Origin: Psococerastis gibbosa
Lineage: Eukaryota; Arthropoda; Insecta; Psocodea; Psocidae
DNA: 64,000 nt
Direction of reading: 5' to 3'
Assembly: GCA_963971405.1 (NCBI GenBank)
Contig: OZ020484.1
Location: forward strand, 6,510,001 to 6,574,000
Shown: in pieces, positions 38,401-44,830 of the stretch
Position numbering within the stretch: position 1 is the stretch's first letter
Layout of the letters: every line of letters starts with the position of its first letter
The notes under the pieces: model-generated
What the model was told of the DNA's origin: nothing
Seen by the model: only the letters and a program-made list of their open reading frames with translations
Database searches by the model: none
Program-made: the position numbers and the translations under genes

Positions 38401-41400
38401 CAATTTTCTCCTTGTCTATTCCACAATCAGCATAAGTTCGCTCCAAAAATTCTACCCAACAGCTTCTGGATGGTCTCATTAAAGAGGTGGAAACATTTAG
38501 AAGGGACTCGCAGGAAACATGGCTTAACTTAGCATAGATTCTTTTCGCATGTTTGGCTCTTTGCAAAATTAGTGTCGCGTAGCATTCAACTCTTCGGAAT
38601 CCGTCAGCTACAAATATGGAAAGAAAACCAGCCACGATTAGGAATTGGAGAAATTACTCTAGAAATGTAGCAATACCTATATGATTATAAGAGATTTAAA
38701 TGTTGTTAATGGCCTTATCAGTGCTTCTTCTTCTTCTTCTTCTTCTTCTTCTTCTTCTTCTTCTAAGGTTACAATCTCAACGATTGGTCTGCGCTTTCCT
38801 TTTCAGCTCTTGATACGTTCGAGCCCCTACATCCGCCTATCAGTGCCAGATCAAAAATAACAGTTAACTTGCTCTTGGGGACCTGGGCAGAACGCATTAT
38901 AATGTTACTACTGTTGACTAATACGGTTTCAATTTCCGACTTGTTTATCAAACCGTTGGTTAAATTACAATGGGTATATAAATTAAGTAGAGTTTTTCGG
39001 TTTCGGTAGGTCCATCATCATAGATATACTAGAACCTAAACTATTGACACTTGCTTCTAAATAGATCCGCATTAAAAAAACATGATCTTACCTTCATTAT
39101 CGAAGACACGAGTATTGCCACTTTTACAAAGCCATCCCAAGTCGTTCATAGATATTGTGAAATATTCCCCCACTATGATGTTTCCTGAAGCCACGACAGC
39201 CATATCGCAGCGACCTTCTTTGATGTCCCTCCAACCCATCTCCAATGACGCCATTCCTCCGCTGTCGCCAACATCGAGTGCTGTGCTGTGACCTTTCGGC
39301 AAAGATAGTTGTATACTGTCTGTCTTAATGGACAGGTGTTCATTAATCCTAGCTATTGTAACTTTATCCGAAACAAGGGAGTCAAACAAATTGACAGGGT
39401 TGCTCACGAGCCAAGGTCCTATGCAATAATTTTCATGGGTGGTCTCATTGAGCTGAAGAGCGGCTCGCTGAACGGTGGCCTAGATGGCGTCACATCCAGG
39501 CTGACTGTAGCCTCAAATAACAGTTGCCCTACTGTGGGTTATGGTAATGTGTGCATAAGGGGTCTCGTCTTCGTTCGGCCTCATGTCACCACAAGCATGC
39601 AATGGTGAATCCCAAGATTGTCTTAGAGAATACATAATATCATATTATGCAATGATTTAGTATTAGCAAGTCACTTTACCTTTCATATCCAGGAAAAATG
39701 AGACTCTGTTGGCGGCCAAAGCTCTACAGTTTCCCAAAATCATGTAGCGAGTTGTTTTTCGTGAATAGTCACCTGACTCGCCATCCCCCTTGGAAGCGCA
39801 CGAGTACACTTGGGACATGTAATTTTGTGCTTCGATGGCGTTGATCCCTGAAAGCACGCTTTCATTGGCTATACTCCACTAAAGCCTTGCTTGATAACAA
39901 TTATCGCTAGGTAGAAGTCACTGATGACCAATGGTATTGGTTTCTCTCCTTAGTCACGAAATGTAAGAAAAATGCTCCGCTGTTTATAAAATTATGAAAG
40001 GAGCGAGAATGAAAGTTTTATTATGTAACTCTTGCTAAGATAAACTCGCTAGCCTAATTTTTTTTATCGGCCAGAGCGACAATATACGGTTAAAAACTAT
40101 AAATTACCCCAACACCAGAATCAGCATGGCGTTATTGATGTTTAACATATGGACTCTTATCCCTATGGATAATGACTTTGGCGATATCTTTTCAGATTGG
40201 GACGGAGTAAGGTTATTTTAAGCTCACTTAAAATTTGTAATGGGTTGAGAACTGGATCCGCCACTGTTTCGTTACATTATGGCCACCCCTGGATGGGGTG
40301 CGGTTTCTAACGGTGGTATCAACACCCTCTTCTTCATCTTCTTCTTCAACTAATGCCCCTTCTATGGAAGATTGGCGATCATCATGGCAATTGTAGCCAT
40401 AATGGCAATTGTAATGCAGTGGTTTCCCGTTGACTGTTCATTGAGTTCCTCCGCCCAGGTCGGGGCCAGTTTCCCAACCCCTGGAGAAAAGAGCGCCCTG
40501 CTCAGAAAATGCTATGTTTTTCGCTTATCCCAGCTCAAACTAGGCCCCCTTACTGTTCAGTCACCATTAAGCACTTCCATCTTCTCCACGAGGAGGTACT
40601 GATTGGTGATTTTCTTTGCGACTATAAGGCATTACTCAGAAGCTCAGTTACTAGTACTTTGAAGGCGTTCAAAGTATCATCACTATAAGTTTACAATATT
40701 ATCTTTTAGCATTGTTCATATTTTAATTATTTATTAGAAAACTCCCGATTGAACTGAGAGCGACGAGAAATGCTTCTAACTTCCCTAAATTGCTTAGAAA
40801 CCACCCCTTAGATAAAGCTTTCTACACGGTCACTGAGGCACTAGCACAATGACAGAACTACCTGATTTTGATGATATTTTGACGATTTTATTTTATACTT
40901 TCTTGTACTTGTATTGTATAATTTAACAGAAATATATGTATATTCATTTATTTATTTAATTTTAGATTGTAGCCGGTATTTTATTTATAGATAACTCCAC
41001 GACGAGGCATCCTCGCTGAGAGTTTCCTCCGGGAGCCAGTGTCTGCGACGTGATGTCCCGCGTCGAGTCGCCCCCTTTCCCCGAAATGTCCCGCGAAACG
41101 TCCTGGTCCCCTTAATTTATTATATTTTAATTTTGGTATACATTACCAGCATCCATGAGAGCTACATAAGAGGTTTCCAAGGCGTTAATTTGCAGTCGGT
41201 CGGTGCCAAGAAAGGATGCTGTGTTCATGCCAAAAAATATTGTGTCAAGTTGGTTGGCCCCTGCAACTTTTCCCGCTGGCTTTGGAAATTCTCCATGGTA
41301 ACCTGCAATACAATAATTATTTAATATACGGTTGGCGCATAACTGAATCTGGTACTATGACTTGGCCTGTCTAGCCTTTCATATTGCAGTATAATAGCCT

Positions 41401-42017
41401 ACTGACCATAAATTAACTTTGGTTGAATTATTATTATTAAGTTATTTTTAGAAAATAGTCATGGTCGATGCGTTCCAAAACCAGCATTGATGAGATTGTG
41501 ATGAAACATTAGTAGGGTGTTCCGAGGACGCCCCCGAAGGGTGTTTGACCAGAAAATACATAGGCCCTAAATATATTAATGAAATTAAAATCAATATTCA
41601 AAATATACAGTAATGTCAGGACATGTAGCGTAGTGGTACAGACTCCGACTTTCACCCGAGAGGTTGTTGGTTCGAGTTCGAGCCCGGATTCTACTGGTTC
41701 CTCATTCGACTCCGGCCGTGAAAGCCTTTGCAGTTATGTAGTCCTTATTTATTTATGGTTACTTAAATAAAATATAAAAAAAGCTAAACAATGGGTCTAG
41801 ATACTACGCCCTCAAAGGTTTAAAACAACTTACCGTCTGGTATGACTTCAGTAGTACTATTAAAGTTTAGTGGCAATCCCTCGAATAAAGTCTTGGAAAA
41901 TTTCTCCAGACTGTCTATCTCAGGCAGTTGAATGGACAGCCCTGAAATGACCACGTCATCATCGGCGAAGTTGGAACCGTCCATATTTGTGTACGGAATG
42001 TTGTTTAATAAAATTTC
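5439..42017 (-). CDS. FAS-like pseudo-synthase, copy A (31 exons, about 2,056 aa)
   Basis: Exons (high to low): 42017-41834, 41302-41147, 39847-39680, 39292-39092, 38607-38369, 37892-37662, 37147-36812, 35853-35620, 34442-34253, 33693-33464, 25715-25414, 25147-24994, 24020-23922, 22737-22659, 21817-21566, 20483-20316, 20171-20029, 19646-19497, 18398-18201, 17625-17438, 16899-16752, 16217-16107, 14489-14310, 14171-13973, 13475-13209, 12870-12632, 11597-11339, 9456-9161, 7456-7238, 6823-6656, 5654-5439. Every junction is AG/GT and every phase matches; from the ATG at 41984 the total is 6,171 nt ending in TAA. The first exon stays open upstream of that ATG and has a splice acceptor, so a 5' exon probably exists. 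Order is KS-AT-DH-pseudo-MT-ER-KR-TE as in cytosolic animal FAS. KS, DH, ER and KR have lost key residues, ACP is absent, and AT and TE keep theirs. It is shorter than the roughly 2,400 aa usual for insect FAS. Function unknown; FAS ancestry is clear, activity is not. Confidence 0.88.
5985..6480 (+). mobile_element. RTE-like LINE relic (RT C-terminal part) in copy A intron 30
   Basis: Broken coding resembling the larger element at 9.5-11.1 kb: a TFKYM-type block near 6065, GLAKWRGM near 6130, and a tail with RAEMQ-ITEKVRERN and HDRREDGHLL near 6355-6440. Many stops and indels are present. The matching intron of copy B (58618-59366) shows no such sequence. Confidence 0.65.
7457..9160 (-). other. 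Copy A intron 28 (1.7 kb), no recognised element
   Basis: AT-rich intron between TE exons 28 and 29. I see no coding or clear repeat boundary. Short blocks, such as AAGAATATGAATGG near 8354, also occur in the equivalent copy B intron near 61680, showing that the introns are homologous. Confidence 0.5.
9530..11121 (+). mobile_element. RTE-like LINE relic with deleted RT core, in copy A intron 27
   Basis: Order on the plus strand: endonuclease fragment (IPAEECIAVGAD near 9605, ITYKSGPHKSQIVY near 9790, a DQHRLLV motif near 9900), the linker region (DTWWWRHEVQ near 10130), then an abrupt junction near 10420 into the post-palm segment (GLKVNRKKTEYM near 10450, FKYLGV near 10545). The RT palm with its A/FADD motif is absent, so roughly 250 residues were lost. 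The C-terminal zinc/tail region follows (ECWPLWKDEEQLL, RRRNEDIRAEM, GRPRMSLETKVREDLRTLGL). Several frameshifts and stops are present. It resembles insect genes often mislabelled craniofacial development protein 2-like. Copy B's intron is only about 0.27 kb and lacks it. Confidence 0.82.
11339..12870 (-). CDS. Copy A degenerate ketoreductase domain (exons 26-27)
   Basis: Exon 25 ends SYLVSG and exon 26 continues DASGVDL, so the KR cofactor motif GGxGGFG reads SGDASGV. ADWLIRRGAKNIFLLN follows, as in FAS KR. Exon 27 holds the segment where KR has its Ser and Tyr (LNQIIAISQNRQF, then MQKYANSK): the Ser motif is altered and one Tyr may be kept. Exon 27 joins exon 28 directly as a Gly-Asp-Ala-type junction in phase 1, with no ACP between. 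Reductase activity is doubtful. Confidence 0.75.
11598..12631 (-). other. Copy A intron 26 (1.0 kb), poly-T tract only
   Basis: Intron between KR exons 26 and 27. A T-run at about 11662-11680 stands out; otherwise I see no gene or element. The copy B counterpart is about 0.6 kb. Confidence 0.5.
13209..17625 (-). CDS. Copy A truncated enoyl-reductase domain (exons 20-25)
   Basis: Exon 20 matches the segment before ER (KVLVVGKSE, GILNFIRR); exon 21 has PFYKQQLEKDLCLNVLLNGTW. The chain then jumps within about 15 residues to VSWPMPASW in exon 22, which in FAS lies after the GroES-like half of ER, so about 90 residues are missing. Exon 23 carries the Rossmann part (ESVLITDGCSVIGQAA), where the usual NADPH loop HAGSGGVGQAA is altered. 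Exon 24 has FNTLDG; exon 25 has GINTGVVKPL and runs into the first KR strand. Enoyl reduction is unlikely. All splice phases fit. Confidence 0.78.
13793..13807. repeat. C15 mononucleotide run in copy A intron 24
   Basis: A run of about 15 C bases lies in the intron between ER exons 24 and 25. Such long runs are mutable and prone to assembly length errors. Confidence 0.8.
15355..15540 (+). pseudogene. Gypsy-type integrase fragment in copy A intron 22
   Basis: Plus-strand coding reads FARFGLPAGVVSGNGTQ near 15470-15520. This matches the integrase block around the second catalytic residue (FGLP.xxVSDNGTQF), but Gly stands where Asp is needed. Only about 60 codons remain, so this is a short relic of an LTR element distinct from the two at the left end. 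Confidence 0.7.
17640..18010 (-). pseudogene. LINE endonuclease fragment, minus strand, in copy A intron 19
   Basis: Minus-strand frame from about 18000 to 17650 reads SLKLVTFNATHHSSQTTNTW followed by IDHIIVSE. This fits the APE endonuclease segment L..F..T.HT..S...T.IDLI..S of Jockey/CR1-type LINEs. The N-terminal catalytic part and the RT are absent. Confidence 0.6.
18201..20483 (-). CDS. Copy A pseudo-methyltransferase/structural region (exons 16-19)
   Basis: Exons 20483-20316, 20171-20029, 19646-19497 and 18398-18201 follow DH in the place of the non-catalytic methyltransferase-like region of animal FAS. Recognisable pieces are NDWVKKLEAMLHM at the start of exon 16 and VVYDIETNELACAGLYVKDV in exon 17. 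Exons 18-19 are much diverged; exon 19 (KYDLLICTKKQL) resembles the end of the pseudo-MT fold. A decayed second copy of the 5' half of exon 19 lies just upstream at 18592-18692. Confidence 0.7.
18592..18692 (-). pseudogene. Decayed tandem duplicate of copy A exon 19 (5' half plus splice acceptor)
   Basis: This stretch repeats 18330-18430 with many substitutions: the intron end, a TATACAAG acceptor, then DRTPL, YDL and VIC codons as in exon 19. It then hits TAA where the real exon has ACC, and its 3' half diverges. It is best read as a partial exon duplication that has lost function. Confidence 0.7.
20640..21500 (+). mobile_element. Highly decayed LINE reverse-transcriptase relic in copy A intron 15
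   Basis: Across several frames one sees GVTRGSILGPPLHLAYLNFI near 20740, LESNLKGLACEFQSVGLLVN near 20915 followed by AKKTNINY, and NGKPISL near 21090. These correspond to the RT blocks GVPQGSILGPLLF...N, the thumb segment and WKPHI of Jockey/CR1-like LINEs. Stops are frequent. Confidence 0.6.
21566..24020 (-). CDS. Copy A degenerate dehydratase domain (exons 13-15)
   Basis: Exon 13 contains YDFRGQKVAP, which fits the DH active-site pattern H-x3-G-x4-P with Tyr883 in place of His. The 79-bp exon 14 was found by phase and similarity (ITKLKIFKPFDLSIS resembles the VVFEDVKFHRA strand region of FAS DH). About 15-20 residues, the usual FPATGYL helix, seem to be missing between them. Exon 15 holds the second hot-dog half; the usual GYxYGPxF reads GYFLPNSLR. 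Dehydration is therefore unlikely. The exon 13 and 14 calls rest on short similarity plus matching phase and sites. Confidence 0.7.
21895..22620 (+). mobile_element. Second LINE RT relic in copy A intron 14
   Basis: KQGVRQGRMLSPTLFNLYDE at 22070-22125 and LYDDDTVLVA at 22192-22222 match the RT blocks KQGVRQGCVLSPTLFN and YADDTVL; the catalytic box carries Ala-to-Asp. YKQYLGCIVNKG near 22390 is the downstream FKYLG block. Several stops are present. The family differs from the 20.6-kb relic. Confidence 0.7.
23113..23512. mobile_element. Foldback/MITE with about 135-bp inverted arms
   Basis: The left arm starts near 23120 (GGCGCCCATTCC) and the right arm ends near 23503 (GGAATGGGCGCC). The arms stay similar for about 135 bp, including a GACGTGGTAGCAGACATTCA block. 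The centre is about 120 bp of AT-rich sequence. No coding capacity; clear target duplications were not found. It sits between DH exons 13 and 14. Confidence 0.75.
24770..24782. repeat. G13 run in copy A intron 12
   Basis: A run of about 13 G between exons 12 and 13, just after three imperfect copies of an 18-bp unit with the core AGCCAGTCATAATGCGA (24700-24745). Confidence 0.7.
24994..25147 (-). CDS. Copy A exon 12, AT-DH linker
   Basis: This exon joins exon 11 in phase (AA|G = Lys) and matches the post-AT linker of insect FAS (LYANGVTADVAALY, then a Pro-rich DFPVPTKTP). No catalytic residue is expected here. Acceptor ttcag and donor gtaagt are both good. Confidence 0.75.
25414..35853 (-). 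CDS. Copy A acyltransferase domain (exons 8-11), active-site residues kept
   Basis: Exon 8 opens with RPIWFVFSGMGSQWPGMGRD, the highly conserved AT start of insect FAS. Exon 9 has the nucleophile motif GHSLGE (Ser593) and YYRGKAV with the conserved Arg. Exon 10 has NIGFHSQFIAPAGP, placing the catalytic His at 695. Exon 11 continues with the usual AT C-terminus (LRSSKWISSSVPE, IEIAPHGLLQAI). In FAS this domain moves acetyl/malonyl groups from CoA to ACP; here no ACP exists in cis, so any activity would need another acceptor or water. The intron between exons 10 and 11 is 7.7 kb long and filled with LINEs. Confidence 0.88.
26150..26545 (+). mobile_element. LINE family J, diverged 3' end with (TTA)n tail
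   Basis: It matches, with many changes, the 3' UTR of the element ending at 32.4 kb: GTTCGTACTCC near 26320, TTTGGCGAACCCTGC near 26365, and the terminal hairpin region (CTGGTGGTACAGGCTGGG) near 26480. A TTA microsatellite follows at 26507-26542. Coding sequence is absent. Confidence 0.7.
26546..26860 (+). mobile_element. LINE family J-related 3' end with variant terminal hairpin
   Basis: It ends in CTTCGGC-loop-GCCGAAG near 26806-26832, followed by AAG repeats and then ATT repeats. The same layout (hairpin, purine stretch, TTA tail) occurs in the neighbouring copies although the stem sequence differs. Confidence 0.55.
26862..27266 (+). mobile_element. LINE family J, 5'-truncated copy (3' UTR only)
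   Basis: From GGGGACTGGCTGATAAATTG onward this is nearly identical to 32062-32400, which includes the last RT codons and 3' UTR of the big element. The hairpin CCCAG...CTGGG lies near 27193-27218, followed by A9 and a TTA/TATTA tail. One 20-30 bp segment (27136-27160) is extra here. Confidence 0.88.
27268..28716 (+). pseudogene. LINE J ORF1 fragment, split by a nested insertion
   Basis: Left part 27268-27421 codes for NELFSKVISKITGEVGV and SVSRIATKNN; right part 28487-28716 codes for LRNELLLKSKT, FVYEHMTKFYK, WEARKKAKQ and FVWFKNGGVF, ending at TAA. These fit the C-terminal nucleic-acid-binding region of LINE ORF1 proteins. The two halves are in the same frame once the insert and one 9-bp duplication are ignored. 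The N-terminal part is missing. Confidence 0.78.
27422..28477 (-). mobile_element. Nested 5'-truncated LINE with RNase H (I/R1-type), minus strand
   Basis: On the minus strand a single frame from 28456 to 27506 codes for RNase H (LVWYTDGSKMENGAGGGVYG, then VFQAEVGAI, IIYTDSQAAI, GNERADELA, the D-E-D-D set) and a C-terminal zinc motif (CRLCEVEEETAEHILFEC). One in-frame TAG lies at about 27938. The 3' end has an A8 tail (T-run at 27423-27430). ACCCTAACC flanks both sides (27413-27421, 28478-28486) as a 9-bp target duplication. RT and endonuclease are truncated away. Confidence 0.88.
28791..32100 (+). pseudogene. LINE J ORF2: endonuclease and reverse transcriptase, disrupted
   Basis: Starts at ATG 28791. 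Endonuclease blocks: FSILSINIRKIRTN, LLCGDINIGL near 29380, SCLDHVLIR near 29520, VADHFTVG near 29595. RT blocks: IVKPIFKSG, NYRPISILCCLEKLLEK, FGFRKGLSTNHLL, then VDFKKAFDTL after the SINE, SGVPQGS near 31140, FADDTVI near 31230 and a C-terminal domain to 32100 (TAA 32098-32100). A SINE interrupts at 30711, and frameshifts occur near 31080 and 31160. The catalytic FADD box is intact, but the protein cannot be made whole. Jockey/CR1-like by layout. Confidence 0.85.
30711..30954 (-). mobile_element. SINE family S1, copy 1, inserted in LINE RT with 12-bp target duplication
   Basis: The 244-bp insert is flanked by TTTGTGTTAGTA at 30699-30710 and 30955-30966. Read on the minus strand it starts near AAAAGCCGGCC, has GGTTCAAAGCTGC (weakly box-B-like) and ends in a TAC trinucleotide tail. 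A diverged second copy is at 61143-61373. RT coding resumes in frame after the insert. Whether it is tRNA-derived is uncertain. Confidence 0.85.
32457..32662 (+). mobile_element. Two very short LINE J-like 3' ends in tandem
   Basis: The first ends with CCTTGTCCGG-loop-CCGGTCAAGG at 32471-32495 plus an A-rich tail. The second ends with CCTCGTC-loop-GACAAGG at 32605-32629 plus AAAG repeats and a TTATTATT. Both follow directly on the preceding TTA tail. Stem sequences differ but pairing and the loop core (GGGxTACC-like) are kept. Confidence 0.6.
32663..33463. other. Remaining part of copy A intron 10, nothing recognised
   Basis: About 0.8 kb of AT-rich sequence between the LINE array and AT exon 10. 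No coding or clear repeat seen. Confidence 0.4.
33873..34146. mobile_element. Near-perfect hairpin MITE with about 125-bp arms
   Basis: Left arm from GCTCCAAACGGACTC to GTACAGTGT (33873-33998), right arm from ACACTGTACAATTTT to about 34146; the loop is only about 20 bp. The arms differ at few positions over about 125 bp. No coding. It lies between AT exons 9 and 10, so a pre-mRNA read through either strand would form a long hairpin. Confidence 0.88.
35440..35530 (-). repeat. tRNA-like SINE head, minus strand
   Basis: On the minus strand GGTTTTGGTGAGTGG (box-A-like) is followed about 30 bp later by GGGTTCAAATCCC (good box B), with a CTCCG...CGGAG anticodon-like stem between. The acceptor ends do not pair, so it is a tRNA-derived retroposon rather than a tRNA gene. 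It lies in copy A intron 8. Confidence 0.5.
35854..36811. other. Copy A intron 7, no element recognised
   Basis: A short ATAC repeat (36466-36480) and purine-rich AAG repeats (36760-36783) are visible; no gene or element is recognisable. Confidence 0.4.
36812..42017 (-). CDS. Copy A ketosynthase-like domain and linker (exons 1-7), catalytically dead
   Basis: Residues 1 to about 400 follow the animal FAS KS fold: VVISGLS at the N-terminus, IFFG in exon 2, ANRVSFFLDMKG in exon 3. The nucleophile loop, normally DTACSS, reads DVGDSGG, so Asp168 stands at the Cys position. The first catalytic His motif, normally EAHGTGT, reads EAYATGI (Tyr300). The second, normally KSNxGHxE, reads KSNIGNAE (Asn338), with the Lys kept. 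The segment after DAG is also shortened. Exon 7 carries the KS end (IGVNSYSYG) and the linker into AT. The donors of exons 1 and 4 are strong (gtaag); the end of exon 7 uses a weak gtctcc donor, chosen because it fits phase 0. Condensation is not expected. Confidence 0.85.
38724..38765. repeat. (CTT)n microsatellite in copy A intron 4
   Basis: About 13 CTT units in the intron between KS exons 4 and 5. Confidence 0.9.
38998..39025 (-). repeat. Hammerhead-like core relic of a Penelope-like element
   Basis: The minus strand reads ATGATGATGG followed by ACCTACCGAAACC, resembling the CTGATGA...GAAA core seen in the Penelope-like arm at 54.85 kb with its first C changed. Flanks show no other Penelope sequence. 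Confidence 0.4.
40742..41115 (+). mobile_element. LINE 3' end: last 36 RT codons plus 3' UTR
   Basis: The frame 40742-40852 reads LPIELRATRNASNFPKLLRN, then HPLDKAFYTVTEAL and a stop, like the C-terminus of Jockey/CR1-type RTs. About 260 bp of 3' UTR follows. It is 5'-truncated, in copy A intron 2. Confidence 0.65.
41612..41775 (+). mobile_element. tRNA-derived SINE family S2, copy 1
   Basis: Starts with TCAGGACATGTAGCGTAGTGG (box A region), then TTTCACCCGAGAGGTTG and GGTTCGAGTTC (box B), and ends with TATTTATTTATGG. It is shorter inside than the 43.4-kb copy. In copy A intron 1. Confidence 0.8.
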
Positions 42018-42553
42018 CTGCAATAAATATTAATAATTATTCGTAGTTTACTTTGTACTCGTAGATCCATTGATCAGAATTGATTGATCCAAAAAGATCG
42101 GTGCGGCGGTGAGCTTGAAAAACTACTTATTCCCAAATACCAGTGCAGAGCTCCTCAGCCTGAACAATAATTTGAATTTTCGCCTTGCTACTTATAATAT
42201 CCGTTAGTTTGAAAAATATCAAAATCCCGCACCTGCTACCACCAGTCAGAACAGGTTCAGCATTTTGGCCGTGTTGCATAGAGAATATACGACTAGGTCA
42301 CTGAGCGTGTCAGAATAACTCTTAAAAATATTTTAAGAAGATTAAAAACAAACAATGAAAACATGTTTACATTTTTATTTATTTGTCTTACTGAAGTTGA
42401 ATAGTATAGTGTATAATGTATTTCCACTTATTAAAAAAAAAGATAAGTTAAATAATAAAAAAGTCATATACTTGTATAGTAGTTTGCTATAGGCAGACTG
42501 CAGGAGTGAATGAGTAATGAATAAGAAAATCAAAATCTTGGGGTCCTAAAGCA
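42018..42553. other. Region 5' of copy A exon 1, promoter not identified
   Basis: Sequence upstream of the first recognised coding exon begins with an acceptor (TTGCAG), so it is intronic at first. No TATA/initiator arrangement or upstream coding exon could be assigned. Confidence 0.35.
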
Positions 42554-43216
42554 CCCCCCCCCCCCAATATTTTGAGAATTTACGCCAATGTCTGCAGCAT
42601 TGTTATAAACAGTGGAAGACCAGCATGTGTAGATAGGGAATTCAATTCAATTCAATTCTAATTATTTATTTGTCTCAAAAACATTTGTACAAGTTAAATT
42701 GGCTTTTACCACAGGCAAGGGAAGGGATGCTGAAGGTGACAATTATAGTAGATGCCTAAGTAATTTTAAATAAATTGCTTTTATGGTCCCAGTCCGGGTA
42801 TTTTATTGGCACACCTCATATTCCCGAATTGGCGGACTACGCACGCGCCTACAAGACGACAAATTTTGTGGGTGGCATAATTTTTGGGATTATAATTTTT
42901 TTTTAAATGAATTATTTGCATTATGCATGTGTAGCCTACACGCTTGTAAGCGGTGTAGACTGTTGGCATCGAGAACGTATACCAGTTTTCCAATGGCCAA
43001 AAATGTATGCGGAAACAAAAAAAATAATAATGTCTGAAATCCCCGGGGTCGTTGGCATTAGACAAGGCGCCTATGGGCCACTTTAAAACAAAAACATTGT
43101 AAAACTGAAAATTGGGATAAATATGTAATATTAATAAGTAGACCTGAGTCCATAATAAAAAGTCTTGAAATAAATAAATAAATAAATGCATTATGCATTA
43201 CATATGTAGGTCCAAT

Positions 43217-43275
43217 CATAATTAGAGTAGCCCTTCGGGGCTAAAGCCTGCCTAATATAGAGAAGTTTTTAATTT
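43217..43275 (+). repeat. LINE 3'-UTR fragment with TTCG hairpin, copy 1
   Basis: AGAGTAGCCCTTCGGGGCTAA contains a perfect AGCCC-TTCG-GGGCT hairpin, followed by GCCTAATATAGAGAAG and a T-run. Related copies are at 56255-56310 (plus) and 58138-58210 (minus). Confidence 0.6.
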
Positions 43276-43392
43276 AAAAAAAAAAGTCAAAATCGCGTTT
43301 TAAGTGAAAATTGCGCAACAAGCACGTCCGTAAAGATGAGCAAAAAACGTTACTGGATTTGTAGATGCAGCATGTATTTGTCGATTAATTTT

Positions 43393-43620
43393 CTACAGTC
43401 AGGACATGAAGAGTAGTGGTAGCCTACGGACTCTGGCTTTCACCCGAAAGGTTGTTGGTTCGAGTCCTACGCTTCCTACATTTTCTGGCCATGCTTCGCA
43501 AAGGCATGAAAAGCAAGCGGTCCCGGGCCTTCCTAGTTGAGTGTTAGAGATGGCTTTATAGCCCTAACTCCGCTAGGTTGGCATAGTAATAGAACAAAAA
43601 TTCCTTATTTATTTATAATC
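43393..43620 (+). mobile_element. tRNA-derived SINE family S2, full-length copy
   Basis: The head has GTAGTGGTAG (box A) and GGTTGTTGGTTCGAGTCC (box B). The body contains TTTATAGCCCTAACTCCGCT and the tail is TTATTTATTTATA. About 225 bp; a minus-strand copy with the same body lies at 54337-54558. Confidence 0.85.
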
Positions 43621-44509
43621 AACTGAGCTGACGGGGCATGTTTAGGGGTAATCTTGGTGACATCGGGGAGGGCGCTGAGAGGGGGGGGGGACTTCGCTGA
43701 CATCAGGTAGCAGATACTGAGATACGTCCCTGCTCGGTCGTTGCAAAATAATCCTTTGTACTTACTGTGGTGAAGAACGTAGTCCAAGTGCAAAAAGTGG
43801 TATATTTCAATCTTTTGGCAGGAAGTAATTATGCTCAAGTCTGCATTTAATCACTGCAGCCATCATTTTTTACTGTCGTAACACTGATGCACATCATGAT
43901 CTATGGGGAACAGCCATTGATATTCCCGATCACGATAGGTTGACATTTGGAACACTTTTGAAAATCGAATAAGCGTGTGTTCATCTGAAGTCACTGAAGG
44001 TGAAGTAACCTCATCTTATTTAAAAATCCTTAAAACTCCATTCTATCTAGTGTATGCTGCAACCATTCGGGGGCGGGGGGAGTCCGTACCCCCGTGGACC
44101 CCTCTCTGCCAACGGCCTAGGATATCCCCAATCCCAAAGCACTGAATTAATCGATGTCATTGAATACTCTAGACGGGGCAAACCAATTCATTAGCACACA
44201 GTAATAATGACAGGGTTCATTGATGCATTTGACGGTGAATTTTCTATCATTTTTTAAAAAAATAATTTTTTTGCACAATACGAAATTCTATTTTGGTAAA
44301 GCAACCTGTCCGGTTATGTTACTCTATTTACCACATAAAAAATGCCTGAAGGTAGAAATTATCAATAGAAAGGTTCCACAGGGAAAATTTTTTTTGTTCA
44401 TTTTTCATGAAAATTGAGTTATTTTTATTTTATACCCCCCCCCCCCAAGCAAACTATCAAGGGGCAAGCGACCCCCTGCATTTTATTAACATTAATAAAG
44501 ACTACATTA

Positions 44510-44830
44510 TATGTGAACTTAAAAGAAATCGTTTGAGCCGTTTTAGAGAAATAATGTTTTTAGACGTATTTTTATAGTTTTTTGAAATAAAACCCCCCAA
44601 ATTTGAGTTAGCCCAAAATAAAAATAAAAGTGATCCCGAGGTATGATTTTTATGAACCTACATGCCAAATTTCATCTAAATCCACCGACTAGTTTGCCCG
44701 GAAATCGGTGAACAGACGACAGAGCGACTGACAGAAAGACAAACATTTCGTAAAAACCACTTTTTTGGTTCCTGGGACCTCAAAACCTGAAATCTCGGAA
44801 TCGAAAATTTCGACCATCACAAAGCTTTTC
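44510..44830. repeat. Old dispersed repeat with ligated-UTR-like core
   Basis: ATGCCAAATTTCATCTAAATC, then ACAGACGACAGAGCGACTGAC, is a motif type common at the 3' ends of insect retroelements and MITEs. No boundaries could be set. Confidence 0.4.

Noticed and set aside
39082-39608. Plus-strand open frames across KS exons 3-4
   Set aside because: They are shadows of the minus-strand exons or intron readings with no recognisable domain.
5439-42017. Ordinary housekeeping fatty acid synthase
   Set aside because: KS Cys/His/His, DH His, ACP, half of ER and the KR glycine motif are missing or changed.
5439-42017. Processed or dead pseudogene
   Set aside because: Introns are present, 31 exons join without a stop, splice sites are intact and a second copy preserves exon lengths.
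44220-44417. Plus-strand 65-codon frame
   Set aside because: Low-complexity T-rich sequence with no start context or similarity.
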